The notes under the pieces: model-generated
Databases searched by the model: none
The model's input: the letters and a program-made list of their open reading frames with translations, nothing else
What the model was told of the DNA's origin: nothing
Shown: positions 44,858 to 54,123 of the stretch, one piece after another
Numbering within the stretch: the stretch's first letter is position 1
Layout of the letters: every line of letters begins with the position of its first letter
Position numbers and translations under genes: made by a program
Source of the DNA: an uncultured Bacteroidales bacterium
Lineage (GTDB): Bacteria > Bacteroidota > Bacteroidia > Bacteroidales > FEN-979
Length of the DNA: 64,000 nucleotides
Direction: 5' to 3'
Assembly: GCA_903837605.1 (NCBI GenBank)
Contig: CAILVF010000021.1
Span: forward strand, 33,187-97,186

Positions 44858-46237
44858 TGTCCAGAACCTGATAATGTCATCAATTTCTTCCCGTTCTTTT
44901 ATTACGACAAACGATTCGCCTTCATTGTAATACCCGATAATCCTTGGTGCAAACCGGCTGTTGTACCTCGACCACATTGAGAATGTATACCCGCCCGTAT
45001 CATGGATGACGATATGATCCCCTTCCTGCACCCCGGGTAAAGATACTCCTTTTGCAAGGATGTCACCCGAGAAGCAAAGCGGGCCCGCTAAATTCCAGGG
45101 ATTGACCGAATTGCCTGTCCTGGGATTGCCTTCGCCGTCAAGTAGAGTGTATTCATGCAGCCAGTCCTTCGGGTTCAGGCACTCCCTTACAAAAAGGTCG
45201 GCCCCTACATGGAGCATGGCGGTGCTGACACCCGGATCGTGTTTGACATATTCAACCCTGCTGATGGTCCATCCCGGATTGGTATATGTCCACCGGCCAA
45301 ATTCAGTGATCAGGCGAATGCTGTGATCATGAAGCGGGGAACCGGGAGCGGGAAGCGGGGAACCGGAAGCCGGAAGGGGGGGGCCGGGATCCGGGTTGCC
45401 CGGTACCGGTAAACTTCTTTCACTGAACAGAAGGGGGGCCCTCTTTTTCAGTGCAAGGGCATATGCCTCCATGGGAACAGGCTGCCTGCCCTTTGAATAC
45501 GATACAGGCAAGCCTCCGCCGATATCAAAAGTGGTAACCTGGGCATAGCCTTTGCTCTCTGATGTAAGCCGGTTCACTTCAAGCATAAAATCATATAGTT
45601 TACCGGTGCCCTCAACCAGCATTTCAAGAGGGCAACCCTGGGATCCCACGTGAAGATGCATGCCGCTCAGAAAGTCATTCTCCAGGAACGCATTAATTAA
45701 TTCGTTTTTCTTAAACCTCAGAGGAACTCCGAATTTAGAATATTCCCCTGCAACGCTTGATTCCTTGATGGAACCTTCACCGATCTGCGGATTGATGCGA
45801 ATGCCTATGGTACTCTTTGATTCCAGTTTTTTCAGCAGGGTTTTTACCCTTTCCAGTTCTGAAAAGTTGTCGAGGTTTAGGTGGATCCCCGCAAGCAGGG
45901 CAAATTCAAGCTCTTCTATTGTTTTAACAGGAGAGTCATAAACGATCATCCCGGGATCAAATCCAAGCTGAAGGGCCAGTTTGACTTCTCCCATTGAAGC
46001 TGCTTCAACCCCGTAACCGAGCTCCTTTGTCAGTTGCATGACCTTCGACAGGGGGCAGGCTTTGACAGCAAGCCCGTGGAGAGTGCCCGCCGGGAAACAC
46101 GAGCTGAGGGAAGAAAGCCTTTCTTTCAAAAAGGTGAGATCGTAGAAGATCACGGCACTGTCTTCCTTACGGATAAGGCCTGCCTGTAATGCTTTTTTGA
46201 ATGCGGATGATATTTTCCCGGGTGTAAGGTTTTCCAT
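44855..46237 (-). CDS. PLP-dependent decarboxylase, ODC/DAP-decarboxylase (fold III) family
   Basis: 460 residues. The alanine-racemase-type barrel has the PLP lysine in HGLAVKACPL (Lys59) and GIRINPQIG; GMHLHVGSQG is the HVGSQ motif of the family, and FDIGGGLPVSYS the phosphate loop. The C-terminal beta domain has GPLCFSGDIL with Cys388. The substrate (diaminopimelate, carboxynorspermidine or other) cannot be fixed. Residues about 275-303 (SLPVPGNPDPGPPLPASG...) are an in-frame Pro/Gly/Ser-rich insert encoded by a heptamer tract at 45331-45410. A TGACGAT tract follows the stop. Confidence 0.85.
   Translation of the reverse strand: MENLTPGKISSAFKKALQAGLIRKEDSAVIFYDLTFLKERLSSLSSCFPAGTLHGLAVKACPLSKVMQLTKELGYGVEAASMGEVKLALQLGFDPGMIVYDSPVKTIEELEFALLAGIHLNLDNFSELERVKTLLKKLESKSTIGIRINPQIGEGSIKESSVAGEYSKFGVPLRFKKNELINAFLENDFLSGMHLHVGSQGCPLEMLVEGTGKLYDFMLEVNRLTSESKGYAQVTTFDIGGGLPVSYSKGRQPVPMEAYALALKKRAPLLFSERSLPVPGNPDPGPPLPASGSPLPAPGSPLHDHSIRLITEFGRWTYTNPGWTISRVEYVKHDPGVSTAMLHVGADLFVRECLNPKDWLHEYTLLDGEGNPRTGNSVNPWNLAGPLCFSGDILAKGVSLPGVQEGDHIVIHDTGGYTFSMWSRYNSRFAPRIIGYYNEGESFVVIKEREEIDDIIRFWT
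45331..45410 (-). repeat. In-frame heptamer insertion in the decarboxylase gene
   Basis: About eleven degenerate 7-base units, read on the minus strand as GGTTCCC, CGCTTCC, CGCTCCC, CGGATCC and others. The base pattern resembles the tract at 31987-32049. It encodes the Pro-rich stretch at residues about 275-303 and keeps the frame. Confidence 0.85.
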
Positions 46238-46249
46238 AAAGCAAGGCTT

Positions 46250-47050
46250 TTAAAATATGATCCTTTTCTCCTTTGCGACTTCCAGGAGTTTTGCGATGGC
46301 CGATTTGCCTTCTTGTCCCAGTTGAAGGGTGAAATTATTTACATAAAGGCTTATATGTTTCATCATGACCTCTTCATTCATTTCCCTGGCATTGGCCCTC
46401 ACAAACGGCATGGTATCAGGTCCGTTGAGCATGGCATGTTCCACGCTGCGGTTCATTATCCTGTTAAGTTTGTTGATGACTTCGTATCCCAGGCTTCGTT
46501 TGGCGATAATTCCCCCCAGGGGAATCGGGGCATGGGCCAGGTCTTCCCAGAACTCTCCAAGGTCGGCAAGCTTTTTCAAGCCTTTGTCCATGTAAGTAAA
46601 CCTGTTTTCATGGATGATCACACCGGCATCCACTTTATTCTGCAGGATGGCATCCTCGACCTGGCTGAACACCATGAACCTTTTTAATGAGGCTTCGGGA
46701 AAAGCCAGGCGGAAAAGCAGGTGGGCTGTGGTATATTCCCCGGGTAGCGCCACTGTATGGAAAGGGATCTCATCAGGGGGGATATCCTGTTTCGCTATCA
46801 GCAGGGGGCCGTTACCTTTACCCAGAGCGCTGCCGCTTTCGAGAAGGACATATGTTTTCTGAAGGAATAAATAAGCATGGTAGCTTACTTTTATCATATC
46901 GGCTTCACCTTTAAGGGCCATGCCGTTCAAAGTCTCTACATCCTCCATCCGGAACTCAAAATCAAGGCCTTCCAGGTCGATTTTCCCGTGCACCAGGGCA
47001 TCGAAAATGAACGTATCGTTCGGACAGGGTGAGAATGCAAGCCTGATCAT
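46250..47050 (-). CDS. mqnD: 1,4-dihydroxy-6-naphthoate synthase
   Basis: 266 residues from ATG 47050, which overlaps the mqnB stop by one base (TGATG); a GTG three bases earlier is not needed. A periplasmic-binding-protein fold with the family start LAFSPCPNDTFIFDALVHGKI split over about 4-25, PGEYTTAHLL and VDAGVIIHENRF. Opens cyclic dehypoxanthine futalosine to 1,4-dihydroxy-6-naphthoate in menaquinone synthesis. Confidence 0.93.
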   Translation of the reverse strand: MIRLAFSPCPNDTFIFDALVHGKIDLEGLDFEFRMEDVETLNGMALKGEADMIKVSYHAYLFLQKTYVLLESGSALGKGNGPLLIAKQDIPPDEIPFHTVALPGEYTTAHLLFRLAFPEASLKRFMVFSQVEDAILQNKVDAGVIIHENRFTYMDKGLKKLADLGEFWEDLAHAPIPLGGIIAKRSLGYEVINKLNRIMNRSVEHAMLNGPDTMPFVRANAREMNEEVMMKHISLYVNNFTLQLGQEGKSAIAKLLEVAKEKRIIF

Positions 47051-47751
47051 CACAAACTGAGATTTACCTGTGAAAGTTCCTTTAACAGATGATCCAGGGT
47101 TTTATCGAGGTTCTGTATGGCCAGCGGGACATTCCATTGTGACTTATCCCGTTCTGCAACATAATTTGATACCGAACGGATCTCAATGAAAGGAACTGCT
47201 TCTGAAAGACATGCGTAGAAAAAAGAAGCGCCTTCCATGCTCTCAAGGTCGGCCTTATACAAGCCTTTCAGGGTCTCGATAGTTTCTTTGTGGGTATAAA
47301 TAAGATTGACCGTAACACCCCTGGCAACAGGCAGCTTGTTTAACACTGCCGACACCGGTGGTTTCCGGTTAACCAGCCATCCGCTTTCATAAGGAAATGC
47401 ATCGGGATCCTGCAGGCCCAGGTCGAAGAGGGAGAGGTAATTCTCTTCATCTTCCACCCCCACAAGGCCGAAAACCTCGGCATTGACCTGGTATACGGTT
47501 CCGATATGGGTTTTTGCAGAATATGCCCCGGCAATTCCCGCATTAAGTGCCAGGTCGTAATGCTGCCTGCTGAGCTGTTTCCCGAGGTGGAATGCGGTAT
47601 GCGACATTCCCACTCCTGTTACAAGAAGGTCAATGGAATGTATTTGAAATTCATAATGCTGAAGGAACTCGCCTTCGGATCCAATGAAAGTAAGCCTTTG
47701 TAAAAGAGGGCGTATTTCGGCTACTGTTGCGGCAACGATAAGTATTCTCAT
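47050..47751 (-). CDS. mqnB: Futalosine hydrolase
   Basis: 233 residues, nucleoside phosphorylase superfamily. Removes hypoxanthine from futalosine in menaquinone synthesis. VTGVGMSHTAFHLGKQLS and NAGIAGAYS form the phosphate/nucleoside loops, and ADLESMEGASFFYAC with IRSVSNYVAERDKSQW the substrate-binding Glu and Asp. Coupled to mqnD by a one-base overlap, which supports the pathway assignment. With mqnE at 51 kb, three steps of the route are present; mqnA and mqnC are not in this window. Confidence 0.92.
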   Translation of the reverse strand: MRILIVAATVAEIRPLLQRLTFIGSEGEFLQHYEFQIHSIDLLVTGVGMSHTAFHLGKQLSRQHYDLALNAGIAGAYSAKTHIGTVYQVNAEVFGLVGVEDEENYLSLFDLGLQDPDAFPYESGWLVNRKPPVSAVLNKLPVARGVTVNLIYTHKETIETLKGLYKADLESMEGASFFYACLSEAVPFIEIRSVSNYVAERDKSQWNVPLAIQNLDKTLDHLLKELSQVNLSL

Positions 47752-47763
47752 GACGGAAGCTGG

Positions 47764-47782
47764 TTCAGCATTTATTGCTGAA
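47764..47782. repeat. Small hairpin between MFS and mqnB
   Basis: TTCAGCA-TTTAT-TGCTGAA, seven-base stem and five-base loop, in the 41-base gap after the MFS stop. It lacks a T-run and is only a weak terminator candidate. Confidence 0.35.
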
Positions 47783-47792
47783 TCATAAACGT

Positions 47793-49235
47793 TTATTCAG
47801 GTCTTTTATTGAAGTTCGTTCCATATTCGAGCCCGAATTTATTAGGTCCCGATTCGTTCCTTTTCAACAGGAATGCAAAAAACAGTCCGAAAAATCCCAG
47901 TACGCTGAAGATCCACATCCCCATGTGGTAACCCTGCGGATGTTCTGCACTGGCTTTGGAAATGTCATTGGACCAGCCGATAATTATATTGAACCCGAAT
48001 AAACCGATATTCTGTATCATGGTCATGAGGCCGTAGGCTGTACCGAGTTTGGATGCCGGCGTGACAAGGGAGACCGAAGGCCACATCACAGCAGGGACCA
48101 GTGAAAATGCCAGGCCCATGATGCTCATGGGGATTATCAGGTTAATATCGGTATACCCCATCATAAGATATACAGGAATGATAAGCAAGGAGCCGAACAT
48201 CATCAGCAGGGATCTTTTCCCGACAAAATCGGAGAACAAACCGAAAAGAGGGGTGAAGATCATAGCCGAGAGAGTTAGCAGGCTGGAAAGGAAGCCTGCA
48301 TATTCAGGAGTTACTCCATGTGCTTCCTGGAAAAATTTGATAGCGAAGGTTTGGAACGGGAACATTGCCGAATAAAAAGTGATGCAAAGCATTACGATAA
48401 ACCAGTACGATTTGCTGAAGGCCCTGAAATTCAGGAAGGAGAAAACTACGATCAGGACATAGATGACGATCTGGAGCATCAGCTCTATTTCAAAGTGCAG
48501 TATGTAGTTGATGGTAACGAATACCGCTGCCAGGGTGACAGCGCAGATTATTATCCGGCTTTTAATGAAAGAAAAGACATCGGAAAGTATGACTTTATCC
48601 TGTCCGCCAACATGCGCCAGGTTGTATGTCTTGTTAGCGTAACTGTCAATAAAATAAAATATCCCGAGAGTTAATACGCTGATGACCCCGGCGCCTACTG
48701 AGACCCAGAGAGGGTTCTGCCAATGGGTGTAGAGGCTCCTGCCCCAGGTTTGAGAGTTAAGAGCAAGGAAGGAACCCAGGCGCGCAACGGTCAGGTTGAG
48801 ACCGAATGCGAATGAAAGCTGTTTCCCTTTGAACCATTGTGCAACAACGGTGGTTATGGCAACGATCATGCTTTCGGCGCCCAGTCCGAAAATGAGCCTG
48901 CCTGCTGCCATCAGGTAAATATCGCCTTTCAAGACAGTTATAAAAGCACCCAGGAAAACCAAAAGGGAAAATATCAGGGCGGCTTTCTTTGTACCTATGC
49001 GGTCAATGATCAGGCCTCCTATGAGGACCATGATAATATTCGGGAAACTATAGATCCCCTGCAGCAGGCCAAGATCACTGTCGGTAAATTTGAGCTGGGT
49101 TTTAAGTGCAACTGCCAGGGGACTTATGCTGTCGTATATATAATAGTTCCCGAACATGGCCAGGCTGATAAAAATCAGCACGATCCAGCGTAACGCTGCG
49201 GGCGGTTCCCTTTTTATGGTTAGTGTTTGAGTCAT
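47793..49235 (-). CDS. Major facilitator superfamily transporter
   Basis: 480 residues with about 12 membrane helices. The loop between helices 2 and 3 has GGLIIDRIGTKKAA, the MFS motif A, repeated weakly in the second half (GLFSDFVGKRSL). The N-terminal FGNYYIYDSISPLAVALKTQL segment recalls the MFSD1/sugar-phosphate antiporter branch. The substrate is unknown. It is separated from mqnB by 41 bases and is divergent from the serine protease gene. Confidence 0.88.
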   Translation of the reverse strand: MTQTLTIKREPPAALRWIVLIFISLAMFGNYYIYDSISPLAVALKTQLKFTDSDLGLLQGIYSFPNIIMVLIGGLIIDRIGTKKAALIFSLLVFLGAFITVLKGDIYLMAAGRLIFGLGAESMIVAITTVVAQWFKGKQLSFAFGLNLTVARLGSFLALNSQTWGRSLYTHWQNPLWVSVGAGVISVLTLGIFYFIDSYANKTYNLAHVGGQDKVILSDVFSFIKSRIIICAVTLAAVFVTINYILHFEIELMLQIVIYVLIVVFSFLNFRAFSKSYWFIVMLCITFYSAMFPFQTFAIKFFQEAHGVTPEYAGFLSSLLTLSAMIFTPLFGLFSDFVGKRSLLMMFGSLLIIPVYLMMGYTDINLIIPMSIMGLAFSLVPAVMWPSVSLVTPASKLGTAYGLMTMIQNIGLFGFNIIIGWSNDISKASAEHPQGYHMGMWIFSVLGFFGLFFAFLLKRNESGPNKFGLEYGTNFNKRPE

Positions 49236-49546
49236 GATTTATTTTTTCCTTTTTATTATTTATGGTTAGCCGGTCAGTCGGGGTAAATAGTGTTAAAATC
49301 TTAGCTTTCAAAAGTAATATAATTCAGGATATGATCAGAACCCCATCCTGCCGATAAGGTAATTTTCAGCTGAGGCTTGTCAGTGATGGGTTCCGGCCTG
49401 ACCGTGTACTTTGAATTCCTTTCCCGGCCGGAAGCCATAAAAAAATACCTATCTTTGTCATGGTTATACAAGCTCCTGTCAACATCAAGCCTTTCATCTG
49501 TTTCAAGGCTTACATAAAAAGAAGTTGTTAAATAAATACCAGCCTC
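49236..49546. other. Divergent intergenic region, MFS and serine protease
   Basis: 311 bases without a gene. It contains the plus-strand box TATCTTTG at 49450-49457 and a GC-rich stretch (49400-49440) but nothing else I can name. Confidence 0.6.
49450..49457 (+). promoter_or_regulatory. Bacteroidota -7 box for the serine protease gene
   Basis: TATCTTTG, 89 bases before the ATG at 49547. Confidence 0.4.
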
Positions 49547-51214
49547 ATGAAAGTAGTTTCTGTTTGTTTAAGGCTTATTCTTGCTTCCGCCCTTCTCATT
49601 ATTATTGATCCAATTACAGTTTGCGGTCAGCACCAGGCAGGGGGAGTTCCTTTAAGTTTTGGCAGGGCCCTTAACCCGGTGAACGTCAGAAGTGCTGAAA
49701 TCACCGGCCCTTCGGCAAACCTGGTCGGGGAAAGCAAAGCGGTTCCTTCACTGCCTTACCGTTTTGCCATTAACCTCCCTGTGGATATTTCAATATCAAA
49801 TTCAGGAAGTACCGAACTGCTTAATGATGGCCAGCGCGTTTGGAGGCTTGCCGTGCATTCTGCCGGGGCTAAAGCGCTGATACTTTATTTTAACAGGTTC
49901 AGCATCCCTGAGGGCGGGAAACTCTTTATTTATAATCCATCAAGGACGCAGTTGTTCGGGGCTTACACCAGTTCAAATATGAACGCATTCGGCACGTTTG
50001 CCTGCCCGCTGGTAGCTGGGGAAGCCCTGGTACTTGAATATAATGCCCCCTCCGGTCTTGCTCTGCCTGATATTCATATTTCGGAAGTGGCATACGCTTT
50101 CAGGGAATTCGCCAATTATGAAGAAAATAATCCCCTGCCTTCTGCCGGAACCTGTGAGGTCAATGTCAATTGCACCGAGGGGGATAACTGGCAGAAACAG
50201 AAAAGAGGGGTAGTGAAATTAGTGATTAAAGACAGCCTTGGTTATACATTACTTTGCTCTGGTTCTATGATCAATAATACCAATAACGACGGTATTCCAT
50301 ACCTCCTTACAGCAAATCATTGCGGAAGATATGCCCGCCCCGTTGATTTGAGCCAGTGGCTTTTCTATTTCAATTACGAAATGCCCGGGTGCCCGAATAC
50401 CATCCCTCCGACGCCCGCAACCCTGCTTGGGGCTTCAATGAAATCTCATGGAGGGACCGAATTAACCGGCTCCGATTTTTATCTTGTAAGGCTCAGTGAA
50501 TCCATTCCCGATTCTTTGCATGTTTATTTTAACGGCTGGAGCCGCGAAACTGCTCCCAGTCCTAATGGAACCGGAATCCACCATCCTAGGGGGGATGTTA
50601 AAAAGATCTCAACATATAATTCCCATCTGATCTCTGCAAATTATCCCGGCAACCCGAACCAATGCCACTGGGAGGTTTTCTGGAACTATACAACCCATGG
50701 GCATGGCGTCACGGAAGGAGGATCATCAGGTTCACCTATTTTTAACTCTGCCGGCCAGATTGTAGGAACCCTCACTGGAGGGGATTCTGCCTGTGATACT
50801 GCCTGGATCAATTCCCCCGATTATTACGGCAAGTTTTCCTGGCATTGGGATCTGAACGGAAGTGATTCGGTTCACGTGCTGAAATACTGGCTTGACCCAA
50901 ATAATACCGGGGTTACGAAAATGGGCGGATGGGCGCTTGGAATTAATGACCAGGCTCTGAAGGATGGGATTAAATTGTTCCCGAACCCCGTGCATGAAAA
51001 AGCAACGATCAGTCTTGCAAATGAAGGTTCAGAAAGAGGGGTTACGGATGTTTCCATCACTGATATGCTCGGGAATCATTACCCTCACTGGAAGTTTTCA
51101 CAAAACTCACCCGGCAATTATACTATTGACCTGCAATCACTGATTCCCGGTGTATACATCGTGAACATCTCAGGCCTGAATTTCACAAAGAGTATTAAAC
51201 TGGTTAAAATGTAA
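49547..51214 (+). CDS. Secreted S1 serine endopeptidase with T9SS sorting domain
   Basis: 555 residues. A signal peptide (LILASALLIIIDPITVCG before Q) and a pro-region precede a trypsin-fold domain (about 205-460) like lysyl endopeptidase: LLTANHCG (His258), GSDFYLVRL (Asp310) and GGSSGSPIF (Ser394), with paired cysteines nearby. The last 80 residues (IKLFPNPVHEKATISL ... GVYIVNISGLNFTKSIKLVKM) are a type A T9SS signal for secretion and anchoring. Its stop overlaps the mqnE ATG by one base (TAATG), an odd pairing of a protease and a cofactor enzyme. Confidence 0.92.
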   Translation: MKVVSVCLRLILASALLIIIDPITVCGQHQAGGVPLSFGRALNPVNVRSAEITGPSANLVGESKAVPSLPYRFAINLPVDISISNSGSTELLNDGQRVWRLAVHSAGAKALILYFNRFSIPEGGKLFIYNPSRTQLFGAYTSSNMNAFGTFACPLVAGEALVLEYNAPSGLALPDIHISEVAYAFREFANYEENNPLPSAGTCEVNVNCTEGDNWQKQKRGVVKLVIKDSLGYTLLCSGSMINNTNNDGIPYLLTANHCGRYARPVDLSQWLFYFNYEMPGCPNTIPPTPATLLGASMKSHGGTELTGSDFYLVRLSESIPDSLHVYFNGWSRETAPSPNGTGIHHPRGDVKKISTYNSHLISANYPGNPNQCHWEVFWNYTTHGHGVTEGGSSGSPIFNSAGQIVGTLTGGDSACDTAWINSPDYYGKFSWHWDLNGSDSVHVLKYWLDPNNTGVTKMGGWALGINDQALKDGIKLFPNPVHEKATISLANEGSERGVTDVSITDMLGNHYPHWKFSQNSPGNYTIDLQSLIPGVYIVNISGLNFTKSIKLVKM

Positions 51215-52335
51215 TGCAATTGCCGCGACACACAGATACCATTAAAATACTTCAGCAATCACTCCTTCCCGGGCTTGCAGATATCTCTGAAAAGGTTCTC
51301 GCCGGACTGTCAATCAGCCCGTCCGAAGGGCTTCTTTTGTTTGAGAAAGCCGAACTTGGTTTTCTCGGGGTGCTAGCAGATGTGGTCAGGCAAAGAAAGA
51401 ATGGCGACAAAGCCTGGTTTATCAGGAATTTTCACATTGAGCCTACGAACATCTGTGTTAACCGTTGCAGGTTTTGCTCTTTCTCACATCATTTCAGCAA
51501 TTCAAAATGGGAACTTACGGTGGATGACATCCTCGCAAAAGTTGACGAACAGGAAGAGACTGTGAGAGAGATCCATATTACGGGGGCTGTTCATCCGAAA
51601 AGGGATATTGAATATTACGGTGAACTCCTTAAAAAGATCAGGTCGCGCCGCCCGGGATTGCATATAAAAGCATACTCGGCTGTGGAGCTCGACTATATGA
51701 TCAAAAAGGCGGGCATGGATTTTACTGCAGGACTGAAGTATTTAAAGGACTGCGGATTGGATTCCGTCCCGGGCGGCGGGGCAGAGATCTTTGACGAAAC
51801 CGTCAGGGAAGAAATTTGCGGCATGAAAACCAGTTCCCGCGACTGGCTGGATATACACAGGGCAGCCCATGTTCTTGGCTTGCCTTCCAATGCAACGATG
51901 CTATATGGCCATTTAGAAACCTATGCCCACCGAATCGACCATTTGGAGAGGCTTAGGAGACTTCAGGATGAGACCGGGGGATTCAATGCCTTCATTCCGT
52001 TGAAATTCCACAGCTATAATAACGAGATGAAAGATATTCCCGAAGTTTCGGTCAATGAGGATATGAAGATGTATGCTGTTTCGCGTATTTACCTCGACAA
52101 CTTCCCTCACCTCAAGGCATACTGGCCTGCGCTTGGAAGGAAAATGGCACAGGTCTCGCTTTCTTTTGGCGTTGATGATATGGACGGTACCATTAACGAT
52201 TCAACACGTATATATTCTCTCGCGGGTGCCGAAGAGCAGAGTCCTGTTATGACGGTTTCGGGAATGAAGCAACTTATTGAAGAAGCAGGCAGGGTGCCTT
52301 GTGAGAGGGACTCATTTTACAGGCCTGTTCTCTGA
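51214..52335 (+). CDS. mqnE: Aminofutalosine synthase (radical SAM)
   Basis: 373 residues. Radical SAM enzyme that joins 3-[(1-carboxyvinyl)oxy]benzoate to adenosine to make aminofutalosine. The cluster motif is CVNRCRFCSF (Cys81, Cys85, Cys88). LDSVPGGGAEIFDETVR is typical of the MqnE/MqnC pair, and IF rather than IL after GGGAE favours MqnE. Begins on the last base of the protease stop. The 3' end overlaps the plsC-like gene by 24 bases tail to tail. Confidence 0.92.
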   Translation: MQLPRHTDTIKILQQSLLPGLADISEKVLAGLSISPSEGLLLFEKAELGFLGVLADVVRQRKNGDKAWFIRNFHIEPTNICVNRCRFCSFSHHFSNSKWELTVDDILAKVDEQEETVREIHITGAVHPKRDIEYYGELLKKIRSRRPGLHIKAYSAVELDYMIKKAGMDFTAGLKYLKDCGLDSVPGGGAEIFDETVREEICGMKTSSRDWLDIHRAAHVLGLPSNATMLYGHLETYAHRIDHLERLRRLQDETGGFNAFIPLKFHSYNNEMKDIPEVSVNEDMKMYAVSRIYLDNFPHLKAYWPALGRKMAQVSLSFGVDDMDGTINDSTRIYSLAGAEEQSPVMTVSGMKQLIEEAGRVPCERDSFYRPVL

Positions 52336-53079
52336 TTCCTTCAACATGATTTCATGAACCATGTTGGTCACGTCCCTGGGTTCCATTCCCCTGAACGAAG
52401 CATAAGGGATAGGGGTAAGGACTTTTGCCTGGATATCGTGGTTCTTGTTGACCAGGAAGCCTCCCTTTCGAATGGCCATGGATGTGCCTGTAATAACGAC
52501 AGGCAGGATGGGCCTTCCCGTCTCCAGTGCAAGGTGAAACGCCCCTGTTTTAAATGTTTGCAGCCTGCCGTCTTTAGACCTAGTCCCTTCGGGAAAGATC
52601 ATCACAGAACTTCCCGATCTGAGCGTCTTTGCAGCATCATACATCATCTTCACCATACTGCTTTTTTTACCCCTGTCAATAACGATATACCTGTTCAGCC
52701 ACATATTCCAGCCGATAAACGGGAAGTTGTACAGCGATCTCTTGGCAACCCATTTGTAATTGTTCCAGAGCAGGAAAAGGACTATGATATCGGCTCCCGA
52801 CTGGTGATTGGAAACAATGACATAAGTCTCATGCTTGTCGATCTTTTCTCTCCCAACCACCGAGATCCTCCACATAAAATTGGCCTTCAGGACTATAAAA
52901 GACCAGAAACAGGTGAATTGGTGAAGAATGACAAGTCTCTTGTCGAAAAGGAAAGTGAGCAGGAAGATCAGAAAAGATACCGGGAAAAGCAGGGCCGATA
53001 TGAAAAATAATTCAAACCAGAAATAACATGAGGCCAGGAAACGAGGTATCTTGTTCATGAAAAACCGTTTATTCATCAA
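52312..53079 (-). CDS. plsC: Lysophospholipid (1-acyl-glycerol-3-phosphate) acyltransferase
   Basis: 255 residues, membrane-associated. One or two hydrophobic helices (about 12-70) precede the acyltransferase block: SNHQSGAD is the HX4D catalytic motif, and FPEGTRSKDGRLQTFKTGA the substrate-binding FPEGT. Makes phosphatidic acid from lysophosphatidic acid. The ATG overlaps the rluD stop by 11 bases; a start at 53058 (MNKIPRFLAS) is also possible. The 3' end overlaps mqnE by 24 bases. Confidence 0.92.
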   Translation of the reverse strand: MMNKRFFMNKIPRFLASCYFWFELFFISALLFPVSFLIFLLTFLFDKRLVILHQFTCFWSFIVLKANFMWRISVVGREKIDKHETYVIVSNHQSGADIIVLFLLWNNYKWVAKRSLYNFPFIGWNMWLNRYIVIDRGKKSSMVKMMYDAAKTLRSGSSVMIFPEGTRSKDGRLQTFKTGAFHLALETGRPILPVVITGTSMAIRKGGFLVNKNHDIQAKVLTPIPYASFRGMEPRDVTNMVHEIMLKESENRPVK

Positions 53080-54103
53080 GAGTCTTAAACTGGCTGTAGT
53101 CTCTCCATTTTTCTATAACCGCTGCGAGGTCGGCAGGATAATCCGAGTCGAAATGCATTTTCCGCCCATCGGAAGGGTGGATAAACCCCAGTGATTTGGC
53201 ATGCAGGGACTGGCGCGGAATGATTTTAAAACAATTCTGCACAAATTGCTTGTACTTGGTGAAGGTAGTGCCTTTCAGGATCTCGCCTCCCCCATATGTA
53301 ATATCGTTGAACAGGGGGTGCCCTATATGCCTGAAATGAACCCTGATCTGGTGTGTACGGCCTGTTTCCAGGCGGCATTCAACCAGGCATACATAACCGA
53401 AACGTTCGATCACCTTGTAATGGGTTATAGCTTCACGGCCCTTTTCCTCATCAGCATACACAGCAAATATGAGGCGGTTCCTCACATCCCTTCCAATATT
53501 ACCGCTTATAGTCCCCTCGTCCTCATTGATATTTCCCCATACCAGCGCAACATAGGTGCGGTCGATGGTATGATCAAAGAATTGCCGCGCCAGTTTGCTC
53601 TGTGCCAGCTCGTTTTTGGCAACAATCATGATGCCTGATGTATCCTTGTCGATACGGTGAACCAGGAATGGCCTGGTTTCGCCTGAAGGATCCGATTTCT
53701 GAAGATGGAAGAGCAAAGCATTTTGCAGGGTGCCTGTGAAGTTCCCGTGCCCGGGGTGCACAACCATCCCGGCTTCCTTGTTAACAATAAGGATATCCTT
53801 GTCTTCATAAACGATATTGACCGGGATATCTTCAGGGTAGATCTCGGTGTCCCTAGGCGGATGAGCCAGTACGATGGTTATTACATCCAGTGGTTTGACC
53901 TTGTAATTCGGTTTGACGGCCGATCCGTTAACCAGAATATTCCCTGCATTGGCTGAATTCTGAACCCTGTTGCGGGAAATATTCTCCATTTTTGCAAAAA
54001 GATACTTGTCGATCCTCAGTTGCGCCTGGCCTTTGTCCACCACAAACCTGAAATGTTCGTATAATTCACTGGGTTCCTCGAAATTATCCGGTATTTCATT
54101 CAT
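53069..54103 (-). CDS. rluD: RluA/RluD family 23S rRNA pseudouridine synthase
   Basis: 344 residues. An S4 RNA-binding domain at the start (RIDKYLFAKMENISRNRVQ) is followed by the catalytic domain with VHRIDKDTSGIMIVAKN, whose Asp is the nucleophile; KTGRTHQIRVHF-type LETGRTHQIRVHF follows. Probably modifies helix 69 of 23S rRNA; exact target sites are not certain. In line with plsC, overlapping it by 11 bases. Confidence 0.93.
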   Translation of the reverse strand: MNEIPDNFEEPSELYEHFRFVVDKGQAQLRIDKYLFAKMENISRNRVQNSANAGNILVNGSAVKPNYKVKPLDVITIVLAHPPRDTEIYPEDIPVNIVYEDKDILIVNKEAGMVVHPGHGNFTGTLQNALLFHLQKSDPSGETRPFLVHRIDKDTSGIMIVAKNELAQSKLARQFFDHTIDRTYVALVWGNINEDEGTISGNIGRDVRNRLIFAVYADEEKGREAITHYKVIERFGYVCLVECRLETGRTHQIRVHFRHIGHPLFNDITYGGGEILKGTTFTKYKQFVQNCFKIIPRQSLHAKSLGFIHPSDGRKMHFDSDYPADLAAVIEKWRDYSQFKTLDE

Positions 54104-54123
54104 AGTGGGGGTGATTGCGGCGA

